From: Planctomycetaceae bacterium
GTDB taxonomy: Bacteria; Planctomycetota; Planctomycetia; Pirellulales; Thermoguttaceae
DNA: 6,731 nucleotides
Assembly: GCA_031282385.1 (NCBI GenBank)
Contig: JAITDV010000319.1
Span: 1 to 6,731 of the forward strand
Direction: 5' to 3'
A program made the translations under genes and the position numbers. Below the pieces are notes generated by a model. The model ran no database searches. It was given only the letters and a program-made list of their open reading frames with translations, and was not told the DNA's origin. Position 1 is the stretch's first letter. The number at the start of each line of letters is the position of its first letter. This document shows, piece after piece, positions 1-6,596 of the stretch.

Positions 1-46
1 TTTTTTGTTACGTTGATGTATTTTTATGTTAGAGAAAAGGTCTAAT
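1..46 (-). repeat. End of a MITE-like element, cut by the window edge
   Basis: The reverse complement of bases 1-46 matches 6170-6215 at 44 of 46 positions by eye; the two differences pair bases 10 and 27 region with C in the other copy. The match includes the terminal sequence TAGACCTTTTCTCTAAC, which is also the left terminal inverted repeat of the complete element at 6172-6365. The copy therefore looks like one end of a second element whose body lies beyond the left edge, in inverted orientation relative to the complete one. Identity runs to base 1, so the true repeat is probably longer than 46 bp. It ends at about base 44-46, where similarity to the other copy stops. Confidence 0.75.
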
Positions 47-246
47 ATTTGCAAGGTTTTAAGGAAAGTCTCGGATAAAACAATAACTATATTGCAAATT
101 ATAACTCTAAATTGCAACCAGATAAGCCCAGAATTTATAGCACCAAATGACTTTTTCAGGGACAACTAGATACGAACTTTCAACTTATTGCCGCAAATTT
201 AATTCAAGACATTTTCTTTGAACATTTCACAATTGGCATTTCTATT
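47..246. other. AT-rich intergenic stretch downstream of the BatA gene
   Basis: No reading frame worth reporting and no RNA gene is visible on either strand. The hexamer TTGCAA occurs three times (49-54, 92-97, 112-117), with no regular spacing. On the minus strand, which is the direction of BatA transcription, there is no GC-rich hairpin followed by a T run after the stop at 247, so no intrinsic terminator is apparent before the repeat at 1-46. Confidence 0.5.
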
Positions 247-2097
247 TTACACTTTCAAATTGCCTAGATCGGAAATGCTAGCGGTATTGGAATTGATCCT
301 CTCGCCAACTACAAACCAATAATGCAACACCAAAAGAATCAACGACACTAATAAAAAAATCCACACAACCGAACGATAATCAGTCCGCATCGTCTCATCA
401 TCAAGCCAACTCCCCCACGTCTCCGTTCTACAATTTTTGAGATCAGATTCCTCCGCCGATAACGCCCCTACAGAAAATTCATAATTGCCCGAACTCGCCT
501 TGACATTGTAAAGCCCAATCTGATCCGCCGGAATCCTTATCGATGTACTCGACAAATAAACATCTAATCCCGTCATAATCGTAAATGTCCTCTGCTCACC
601 CGTTGGAGTCGTTACCTCCAAAACTCGATCACCTTCACCCGAAATAAATTCAGCCTCCGTGCCAAGTTTAAGATTGTTCACCGCAAAACCGGAATTTTGT
701 TTGCTGCGGTATTGCAAAATATTCCAAATCAAAATAGGCCACGCAGGATTAGAAGTCAACGTTGAAATTTCGTCGTTGATTTTGATATGAATCACCCTTG
801 TATTATTCCGTCTCCGCTCGTCCGTCAACAACGTAATATCCCCCGCCGAAATTATTACATTGCCCGCAATCCGCGTACCCTCATTGCAACTCCACACCAC
901 ACCGTCCAAAAATAAACCATTAGAAAGAACACTCCCGCGATCAATAATAAAAGGTCCAATAAAAGACTTGACGTTATTCTTATTCGACTCCGCCAAAATA
1001 TGAACACCCCACACAGGACGCTTTTGATTCACGTTGACATCAGTACTCTCCACAATACGCTGAATCAATGAATCAAAAACCAAATCAGGATTGTCCTGAA
1101 CAATCACACCAATCCCAGATACATCAACTGCACGCTTTATCCTATCATACAAATCCGCCGAAAACGAACCAAGCTTAACCCTAACCGGACGACGACTCGG
1201 TGCAAGCAAAACCACACGATTGTCCGGCAAAAGCAAATCCTCCCCCAGCCGAACCTCAATCGTTCCACAATTATTCTTTATAACCGTCCGCAAACGATGA
1301 ACCTCATCCGGTTGCAATAGACGTTGATCCTTGAACAAAATATTTGTATTTTTTGTTTCAATAATTGTCATGTTCAAATTCTGCGGCTTGCTTGAGAGAT
1401 TCGCAATTTCAACTAACAATTTGTCCTTATCCTCTTGCATAGTCCGACTTGCATGTATAATCCCCAAATTATCAACCGGCTTGCCATAAGACTTCCACAA
1501 CAAACTCCCGCGTTCAATTTTGTCCGACGGCGGCTTGTCCGTAACAACAAGAATCTTCGTACCTGGCGAACAAATGTTCACCGCAAGAGAAATAGCCGCA
1601 CTTATGTCAGCAGTAGGCGCATTGCAAGTCCACGATTTAAGCACCTCACAAGCCTCCGCAACATTCGCCGCACGCCCGGCAATCAATTGCGGCTTCGTTC
1701 CCGCTAAAATAAATTGCACCGGATAACCGACATCACTATCAAATAACCTACGCAAATCATTAATAGCACGACTTTGCACCGAATCATTCGCCTTGCCCGC
1801 CAACATCGAATAAGAATTATCAAGAATAACCGCCGTCGGACGACTAGCCAACTCAACCCGAAACATAGGCTTCGCCGCAGCAATCGAAAGAAGCACTATC
1901 ATTATCAGTTCAAGAATTATCAATAACGGTAATTGAACCCGCTTTATTTGACGACCGCCTTGTTTCGCTTGACCGCGATCAATCCAAAGAAATAGCGTCG
2001 AAACCTCAACACGGCGTGACCGCGTCCGAAAAAAATATATCCCCAAAATTATCGGTACACCAACAATCGCTAAAAGAGCCCAAGGAGTCGTTAACAT
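247..2097 (-). CDS. BatA-type membrane protein with a von Willebrand factor A domain
   Basis: This 616-residue protein has the layout of the BatA (aerotolerance regulator N-terminal) family. Residues 4-23 form a first membrane helix, followed by a basic RTRSRRVEVSTLFLW stretch typical of the family, and a second helix lies at about 57-76. A VWA domain starts near residue 87 and keeps the metal-site motif DNSYS (D93, S95, S97), a Thr around 162 and a TD pair ending at D187. Residues 220-570 form a long, probably periplasmic region that includes a family-like NPAWPILIWN segment. A last helix lies at 576-597, with a short cytoplasmic tail. The start is the only reasonable one: an in-frame TAG lies a few codons upstream, and a weak AGAAAG precedes the ATG. 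Family members act with MoxR AAA+ ATPases and DUF58 proteins in envelope stress or metal-insertion roles; neither partner is in this window. The gene starts 18 bp after the metal ATPase stop, suggesting one transcript. Exact role unknown. Confidence 0.88.
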   Translation of the reverse strand: MLTTPWALLAIVGVPIILGIYFFRTRSRRVEVSTLFLWIDRGQAKQGGRQIKRVQLPLLIILELIMIVLLSIAAAKPMFRVELASRPTAVILDNSYSMLAGKANDSVQSRAINDLRRLFDSDVGYPVQFILAGTKPQLIAGRAANVAEACEVLKSWTCNAPTADISAAISLAVNICSPGTKILVVTDKPPSDKIERGSLLWKSYGKPVDNLGIIHASRTMQEDKDKLLVEIANLSSKPQNLNMTIIETKNTNILFKDQRLLQPDEVHRLRTVIKNNCGTIEVRLGEDLLLPDNRVVLLAPSRRPVRVKLGSFSADLYDRIKRAVDVSGIGVIVQDNPDLVFDSLIQRIVESTDVNVNQKRPVWGVHILAESNKNNVKSFIGPFIIDRGSVLSNGLFLDGVVWSCNEGTRIAGNVIISAGDITLLTDERRRNNTRVIHIKINDEISTLTSNPAWPILIWNILQYRSKQNSGFAVNNLKLGTEAEFISGEGDRVLEVTTPTGEQRTFTIMTGLDVYLSSTSIRIPADQIGLYNVKASSGNYEFSVGALSAEESDLKNCRTETWGSWLDDETMRTDYRSVVWIFLLVSLILLVLHYWFVVGERINSNTASISDLGNLKV

Positions 2098-2115
2098 AAC
2101 TTTCTATTTTTGTTT

Positions 2116-4230
2116 TTATTTTTTAGTTTTCAATAACGAAGACGCATTCAACACAACAATAATAGAACCAACATTGTGAACTAAAGCACCAATAACCGGT
2201 CCAATAATCCCAGTTGTCGCCAGAATTATCGCAACAACATTAATACTCATCGAAATCCAAATATTACCGATAATCTTCGACCGCGTCTTCCTCGCCAATC
2301 TTAATAAGAAAGGCATCTTTGATAAATCATCTCCCACCAACACAACATCAGCCGCATCAATCGTCAAATCACTCCCAACCTTGCCCATTGCAATTCCCAC
2401 CGTTGCCGCCTTCAACGCCGGCGCATCATTTATCCCATCTCCAATCATAGCAATCTTGCCGCCGCTATTCACCACAGCTTCAACTTCCCGCACTTTCTCT
2501 TCCGGTAATAAACCCGCCTTGACCACATCAATCCCCGCAAGCTCCGAAATCCCACTCGCAGCACGCGGATTGTCTCCAGTCAACAACATCACCCCAACCC
2601 CATCTCCACGCAACCTCTCCACGACATCACACGCAACTAACCGAATCGTGTCAGACACCGAAACAAATCCCACCACCTCATCACCCAACACCACCCAAAT
2701 AACCGTCTCCCCAATCATAAAACGCGACTCCGCACGCAATCGTATCTCATCATTTATCGTTACATTAAATCGTGTCAAAATTTTATCATTACCAACTATC
2801 ACACGCTCATCACCCTCCGCTAACTTTGCACAAATCCCCTCGCCTCTAAATAATTCAAAACTGTCCACCGCACTCAATTGTACTCCCGCTGATTTGGCAG
2901 CCTCAACCACACACTTAGCCAACGGATGCTCAGATAAAAATTCAACCGACGCAGCAAATCGAAGCACATCAAAATCACTAACCGAAACCTTGTTATTGCA
3001 AGAACAAAACATCTTCATTTGAGGTTCGCCTTGAGTAAGCGTACCAGTTTTGTCAAACGCTACTACATTTACTTGCGCAAGTTGCTCAAGCACTTCACCA
3101 CTGCGAATCAAAATCCCTAAACGTGAAGCATTGCCAATCGCAGCAATTATCGCCGTCGGCGTCGCCAATACCAACGAACACGGACAAAATACAACCAATA
3201 TCGTTACCGCACGACTCACCGCACCTTCAACCAACAACCGCATATCACTCACAGCACCGTTGAAAAATAATCCTAACACAAAATACATCAACCCAATCAC
3301 CGCCGCCGTAATTATTGCCATCGGAACCAAAAATGTTGCCCAACTATCCGCAATCCGCTCCACACTCGCCTTCTTACTCTCCGCCTCTTGAACAAGCCGA
3401 ATCATATTTGAAATCGAAGCGTCATCTCCTACTCGCGTTGCCCGCATTACAAAAGAACCAAAACAATTCACCGTGCCGCCATAAACCGAATCACCAACAA
3501 AAAGATCAATAGGCAATGACTCGCCGGTAATCAAAGATTGATCAATAGAAGTAATTCCTATTACAATAATTCCATCCGCCGGTACCGACTCGCCAGGTAA
3601 CACACGTAATAAATCACCACTTTGAACTTCCGAAGCCGGAATAATTGTTTCGGTATTGTTCACGCCGATTTCAACAGATAATTGCGTGTTGTTTTTGTCA
3701 ATATTGTCAATTCGTCTTGCAGTCTTCGGCGCAAGTTTTAACAAAGCTTCTATCCCAGCACGCGACCTTGAAACCGTCCACTCCTCAAGATAATGCCCCA
3801 ACGCCATAATAAAAGCAACTTCACCACCGGCAAAAATATAAGAATGAATATGCCCGCCCAATGATTTACCGCCTGAAGGAAAAAACCATTCAGAAATAAT
3901 TGTTGCCGTAATCGCCGTACTCAACAACGTATCAACTGAAATACGGCGATAAAAAATCAGGTTTCGTATCGCACTAATAAAAAACGGAGTACCAGAAATC
4001 AATATCGCAAACCACGCCGGATCAAAAAATAAAAAACCACGCGCCAAATGAAAAAAACTCACAATAAGCGATAAACCCGAAATAATAATCAAGAAAATCT
4101 CTATCCGCTCGTAAAATTCATGCAAACACCCAGCTTTTTTCTCCGATCCCTTTTGACTGTTCTGTTGCCGTCTTACATTACAACAACACTGCGGAGCAAC
4201 CGCCGCACCACAACAACTACTTTCACGCAT
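2116..4230 (-). CDS. Heavy-metal translocating P1B-type ATPase
   Basis: This ATP-driven metal pump of the inner membrane is complete (704 residues from the ATG at 4230). In order it shows: a Cys-rich N-terminus (CC at 6-7, CCC at 15-17, C35) in place of a normal HMA domain; membrane helices between about 44 and 150; the actuator TGES at 235-238; the CPC metal site in a helix at 349-351; the phosphorylation motif DKTGT with D393; the P1B marker HP at 435-436; TGD at 551-553; GDGIND at 597-602; and two final helices. The last helix carries HNVGS (685-689) where Zn/Cd exporters usually have DxG and copper pumps have MxxSS, so the metal is uncertain. From memory, the mycobacterial Mn-linked CtpC group has a comparable HNxS-type site. 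The frame also opens with a TTG at 4254, eight codons upstream; I chose the ATG because neither site has a clear ribosome-binding sequence and the ATG directly precedes the Cys-rich segment. It is followed closely by the BatA gene. Confidence 0.93.
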   Translation of the reverse strand: MRESSCCGAAVAPQCCCNVRRQQNSQKGSEKKAGCLHEFYERIEIFLIIISGLSLIVSFFHLARGFLFFDPAWFAILISGTPFFISAIRNLIFYRRISVDTLLSTAITATIISEWFFPSGGKSLGGHIHSYIFAGGEVAFIMALGHYLEEWTVSRSRAGIEALLKLAPKTARRIDNIDKNNTQLSVEIGVNNTETIIPASEVQSGDLLRVLPGESVPADGIIVIGITSIDQSLITGESLPIDLFVGDSVYGGTVNCFGSFVMRATRVGDDASISNMIRLVQEAESKKASVERIADSWATFLVPMAIITAAVIGLMYFVLGLFFNGAVSDMRLLVEGAVSRAVTILVVFCPCSLVLATPTAIIAAIGNASRLGILIRSGEVLEQLAQVNVVAFDKTGTLTQGEPQMKMFCSCNNKVSVSDFDVLRFAASVEFLSEHPLAKCVVEAAKSAGVQLSAVDSFELFRGEGICAKLAEGDERVIVGNDKILTRFNVTINDEIRLRAESRFMIGETVIWVVLGDEVVGFVSVSDTIRLVACDVVERLRGDGVGVMLLTGDNPRAASGISELAGIDVVKAGLLPEEKVREVEAVVNSGGKIAMIGDGINDAPALKAATVGIAMGKVGSDLTIDAADVVLVGDDLSKMPFLLRLARKTRSKIIGNIWISMSINVVAIILATTGIIGPVIGALVHNVGSIIVVLNASSLLKTKK

Positions 4231-4435
4231 AAAATTATCATCTTGCCGTAACAAGATTGCAAAATTGATATACCAAATATTTGTAAATACTCAGTAACAT
4301 TCGTAAATCAACACAACCGTAAAGTTACACGAACCGTTGCTGAAAATAACATGGAAATAACATCAACATACGCACAAACCTTAAAATCACAAATAAATTT
4401 TGACAAAATCATTTGCTTAACGTTTGCTCAAAAAT
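4231..4435. other. AT-rich upstream region of the metal ATPase gene
   Basis: No gene is visible here. It should contain the leader, and possibly the promoter, of the ATPase-BatA unit. One weak minus-strand candidate is TTGATT (complement of 4301-4306 area) followed by about 16 bp and TATTTA, which is below the standard of a confident call. A short palindrome at 4397-4409 is listed separately. Confidence 0.4.
4397..4409. promoter_or_regulatory. 13-bp perfect palindrome, possible operator
   Basis: ATTTTGACAAAAT is a perfect 6+1+6 inverted repeat about 167 bp upstream of the ATPase start. Metal pumps are often controlled by dimeric repressors that bind such sites. In DNA this AT-rich a palindrome of this size can arise by chance, and it matches no operator consensus I can name. 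Confidence 0.15.
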
Positions 4436-4540
4436 ATTAAACTGTTTGCACTTGAATTTTCCTTTACCGCCGCCTGCTTACCTATTGGAAAGCAGGCTTT
4501 TACGCTCTTGAGTCACGTAATTTATAGTACGAACAGTATA
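4436..4540. repeat. 105-bp conserved intergenic element, copy A
   Basis: It aligns without gaps to 6473-6577 in the same orientation, with 14 mismatches counted by eye. It carries a hairpin at 4472-4497: an 8-bp stem GCCTGCTT/AAGCAGGC, an A/A mismatch, a CC/GG pair and a TATT loop. On the plus strand the hairpin is followed by TTTTACG, resembling a short intrinsic terminator, but conservation continues for about 40 bp past it, which a plain terminator would not explain. On the minus strand the most conserved flank reads TATACTGTTCGTACTATAA, with a TATAAA that could serve as a -10 box for a transcript whose leader contains the hairpin. The copy begins 21 bp past the HEAT gene stop and about 290 bp before the ATPase start. 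It matches no RNA family that I recognise. Confidence 0.8.
4472..4500 (+). terminator. Hairpin with short T run inside element A
   Basis: The stem GCCTGCTT (4472-4479) pairs with AAGCAGGC (4490-4497), then TTTT follows on the plus strand. It has terminator shape only on the plus strand, where no gene precedes it, so it may instead be a structured RNA or protein-binding site. The minus-strand transcript of the HEAT gene would also run through the hairpin, but there it is not followed by a T run. Confidence 0.35.
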
Positions 4541-4561
4541 GAGTGAGAACAGTTGAAAATC

Positions 4562-6151
4562 TCAACAACTCTCAATTCTTGCCTGATATTCGGTCATCCA
4601 ATTTCTCAATGCGGTTGAGGCGGCGTCTCTAATTGATATTGAGTGTTCGTTCAACATTGATTGTATCAAGTTTACGGCGTCTTTTGTCATTACTACACTC
4701 AATGCGTGAATTGCCGCAACACGCGTATTGTTGTCGTCATCTCGTAAGGCAATTTCAATCAACCGATCCTGAAACTTGTCTGCATATCCTGTTGCCGCCG
4801 CCGCCATACAAGCCGTATGACGACGAATCGCAATCGGAGAAAAAATATCATCAGCTAATACCTTCAACGTAAATGGATCAACTATCCTTACATAACGCCC
4901 TAACACCTTCACAGTATCAGGCGGCAATTGAGTTATCCGCGATTCAAACATCTCAATATGAAGTTCCGGTATCGTGTCATAAATCGCCTTGCGTATCTCT
5001 TCCTCTGACCGCTCAACCAATCTAGCAAAATATTGATCCACTTCTTTCACTTCACGCGACTTGAGCAATCTAAAAATCATCGCACAAGTCGCAGCATCAG
5101 GATCATTGATCGACTCCAACAATAAAGAATTTACATCGTCTCCAATAATACGCTTCATTGCATCAACAGTTGCGCGTCTTGCTTCCGCCGGCGCATGCTT
5201 CATAAAATGACGATAAAGACGTATCTTCTGGTCTTTTGTCATTCCCGAATATTGTACAAGTTGTATAGCTTGCGTTTCAAAATTTTTTATCAAATCAGAT
5301 AATTGAGGATTGTCCGGTTCAAGCCAGTCAAATCTCTTAAACCGCTTCAAACTTTCACGCATTACGTCCGTCGGATTCACTCCAACTACTTCAAGCATCT
5401 TTTGTATAAACAATTTGTCCGAGCGGGCAGAAATTATCTCATCAATAACCGCCGGACTGTCCAAATCACCAAAAAAACTCAAAAGAAGCCTTATATAACT
5501 GCCATGCGTACCATTCAATAACAACTCCGAAGCACGTTGACAAGCAGCGGAGCGATGATCACTCACCACCGTCTTCAACGGATCATAACCCTTTTTCGTT
5601 ACAATTAAAAGCGACTTTATCACCTCGTCTATTTTGTTTACTGCAAACCGCTTGATTGGAGCATCCAGCTGTTGCACAAACCAATCTCTACGCCGGTCAA
5701 GATTATGACGCTCAAGATCATTCGGACATTTCGCAAGATCATTGTAGAAAAATTCAGATAATTGCATAAGCATATTCCGCGTCAAACTGGCAATACTCTC
5801 ATCCAAACTGTCCAACCCGCTCACAACAAACGGCAAAACCTCATACAACTTGTAACGCAACACTATTCCCGTCGCTTGATCACGCAACACGGCATTGCTT
5901 GATCGCAACGCCGCATCTGTAATACGAGTTAGGCGTTCTCCTGTTATCTTTGTCCACAAAGATTCATTGGCAATAAAATGTTCAAAAAGCCTAATATAAA
6001 GATTCACATCTTTTTTAAAATAAAGCGCATCAAACGTAAGAAGACGAATACGCTCATCTGTATCTTCCAACAATGGTAATAAAACCTCTATTGAAGTCGG
6101 ATTGGGTGATTTTCCTAAAAACTTGATTGTTCGTTTAACAAATTCGGACAT
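4562..6151 (-). CDS. HEAT-repeat protein of unknown function
   Basis: This 529-residue protein has no signal peptide or membrane segment and looks cytoplasmic. It is largely alpha-helical, with degenerate helical pairs of the HEAT/ARM type. The clearest are near residues 20-45 (PTSIEVLLPLLEDTDERIRL), 325-365, and 463-517, where DDDNNTRVAAIHAL and SISIRDAASTALRNW have the usual acidic turn, Arg and Ala-rich helix pattern. Such solenoids are normally scaffolds for protein binding; no catalytic motif or fused domain is visible, so no partner or pathway can be named. The ATG at 6151 is preceded by an in-frame TAG five codons upstream, which fixes the start; there is no Shine-Dalgarno sequence, only AT-rich DNA. 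A MITE-like element lies just 20 bp upstream and may have displaced its promoter region. The gene is about 330 bp from the ATPase and is probably a separate unit. Confidence 0.85.
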   Translation of the reverse strand: MSEFVKRTIKFLGKSPNPTSIEVLLPLLEDTDERIRLLTFDALYFKKDVNLYIRLFEHFIANESLWTKITGERLTRITDAALRSSNAVLRDQATGIVLRYKLYEVLPFVVSGLDSLDESIASLTRNMLMQLSEFFYNDLAKCPNDLERHNLDRRRDWFVQQLDAPIKRFAVNKIDEVIKSLLIVTKKGYDPLKTVVSDHRSAACQRASELLLNGTHGSYIRLLLSFFGDLDSPAVIDEIISARSDKLFIQKMLEVVGVNPTDVMRESLKRFKRFDWLEPDNPQLSDLIKNFETQAIQLVQYSGMTKDQKIRLYRHFMKHAPAEARRATVDAMKRIIGDDVNSLLLESINDPDAATCAMIFRLLKSREVKEVDQYFARLVERSEEEIRKAIYDTIPELHIEMFESRITQLPPDTVKVLGRYVRIVDPFTLKVLADDIFSPIAIRRHTACMAAAATGYADKFQDRLIEIALRDDDNNTRVAAIHALSVVMTKDAVNLIQSMLNEHSISIRDAASTALRNWMTEYQARIESC

Positions 6152-6171
6152 TTTAAATTTTAATTGCTAAT

Positions 6172-6365
6172 TAGACCTTTTCTCTAACCTAAAAATACAT
6201 CAACGCAACAAAAAACCTACAACGAAAAACCGCCTTTAACTCCTCCGAGACCACCCCTAATCCCTCCGAAGGAGGGGAATTATTCGCCTTCTTCGGAGGC
6301 GTTTTCTTATTCCCCTCCTTCGGAGGGGTCAGGGGTGGTCTCCTACTGGTTAGCGAAAAGGTCTA
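6172..6365. mobile_element. MITE-like non-autonomous element, 194 bp
   Basis: The ends are 18-bp inverted repeats, TAGACCTTTTCTCTAACC at 6172-6189 and the complement of GGTTAGCGAAAAGGTCTA at 6348-6365, with one mismatch. Both ends carry TA, as expected for elements moved by IS630/Tc1-mariner-type transposases, which duplicate a TA target. There is no coding capacity inside. The core (6247-6342) is a GC-rich palindrome that contrasts with the AT-rich surroundings. A near-identical copy of its left 46 bp lies at 1-46 in inverted orientation, showing that the sequence is repeated in this genome. The transposase family is inference; no transposase is in the window. Confidence 0.72.
6247..6342. 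repeat. Long imperfect palindrome with three nested hairpins
   Basis: Arms 6247-6280 and 6309-6342 are complementary at 32 of 34 positions by eye. Inside them are three separate triloop hairpins: 6262-6276 (CCCTCC-GAA-GGAGGG), 6285-6301 (CGCCTTC-TTC-GGAGGCG, with one T-G pair) and 6312-6328 (CCCCTCC-TTC-GGAGGGG). The middle one is followed by TTTTCTT on the plus strand. The large fold and the two outer small hairpins are mutually exclusive. Confidence 0.85.
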
Positions 6366-6472
6366 TTGTTAGCGTGTAATAATCATTATGTCCGGCATTT
6401 CAACCTTATAATCATACACTTCAAAATTGAACACCAACATCAGTTTGTCCAATAAGTAAACTTGTACAGATT
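6366..6472. other. AT-rich spacer between the MITE and element B
   Basis: No gene or RNA is visible. An 11-bp palindrome, ATAATCATTAT, lies at 6379-6389. It matches the right part of the classical Fur box but the left part does not fit, so it is not called as a Fur site. Before the MITE arrived, this stretch would have been the leader between element B and the HEAT gene. Confidence 0.4.
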
Positions 6473-6577
6473 ATTAAACTGTTCACACTTTAAATTTCGT
6501 TTACCTTCGCCTGCTTACCTATCGGAAAGCAGGCTTTTACGATCTTGAGTAACGCAAATTATAGTACGAGCAGTGTA
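6473..6577. repeat. 105-bp conserved intergenic element, copy B
   Basis: This is the second copy of the element at 4436-4540, in the same orientation. The hairpin at 6509-6534 has exactly the same 8-bp stem, A/A mismatch and CC/GG pair; only the loop changes, from TATT to TATC. The minus strand reads TACACTGCTCGTACTATAAT, again ending in a -10-like box (complement of 6558-6563). The copy begins 19 bp past the stop of the possible reading frame at the right edge. It lies upstream of the HEAT gene, about 210 bp away once the MITE is discounted, so its setting mirrors copy A. Confidence 0.8.
6509..6538 (+). terminator. Hairpin with short T run inside element B
   Basis: GCCTGCTT (6509-6516) pairs with AAGCAGGC (6527-6534), followed by TTTT on the plus strand. 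As in copy A, no plus-strand gene precedes it in view, and conservation continues well past the T run, so termination is only one possible role. Confidence 0.35.
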
Positions 6578-6596
6578 AATTCAAAAAAGAAATTGT

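Noticed and set aside
49..117. Three TTGCAA hexamers as a possible repeat array or binding sites
   Set aside because: Spacing is irregular and the flanks differ; it is expected by chance in AT-rich DNA, and not a CRISPR or iteron array.
2381..3022. 213-codon plus-strand open frame opposite the ATPase
   Set aside because: It lies entirely antisense to a gene with all P-type ATPase motifs; its product is low in complexity (Ser/Thr/Pro/Asn-rich) and resembles no family.
4231..4254. TTG start at 4254 for the ATPase
   Set aside because: The frame is open to it, but there is no ribosome-binding sequence, and the ATG at 4230 is only eight codons downstream and a more common start. It remains an alternative.
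4472..4497. Hairpin of the 105-bp element as an integron attC site or part of a tRNA
   Set aside because: There is no attC core (GTTRRRY pair) and no integrase or cassette, and no tRNA arms or T-loop sequence can be drawn around it.
6372..6390. Fur-box-like sequence around ATAATCATTAT
   Set aside because: About 13 of 19 positions fit the classical consensus, all but two of them in the right part; in AT-rich DNA this is not enough for a call.
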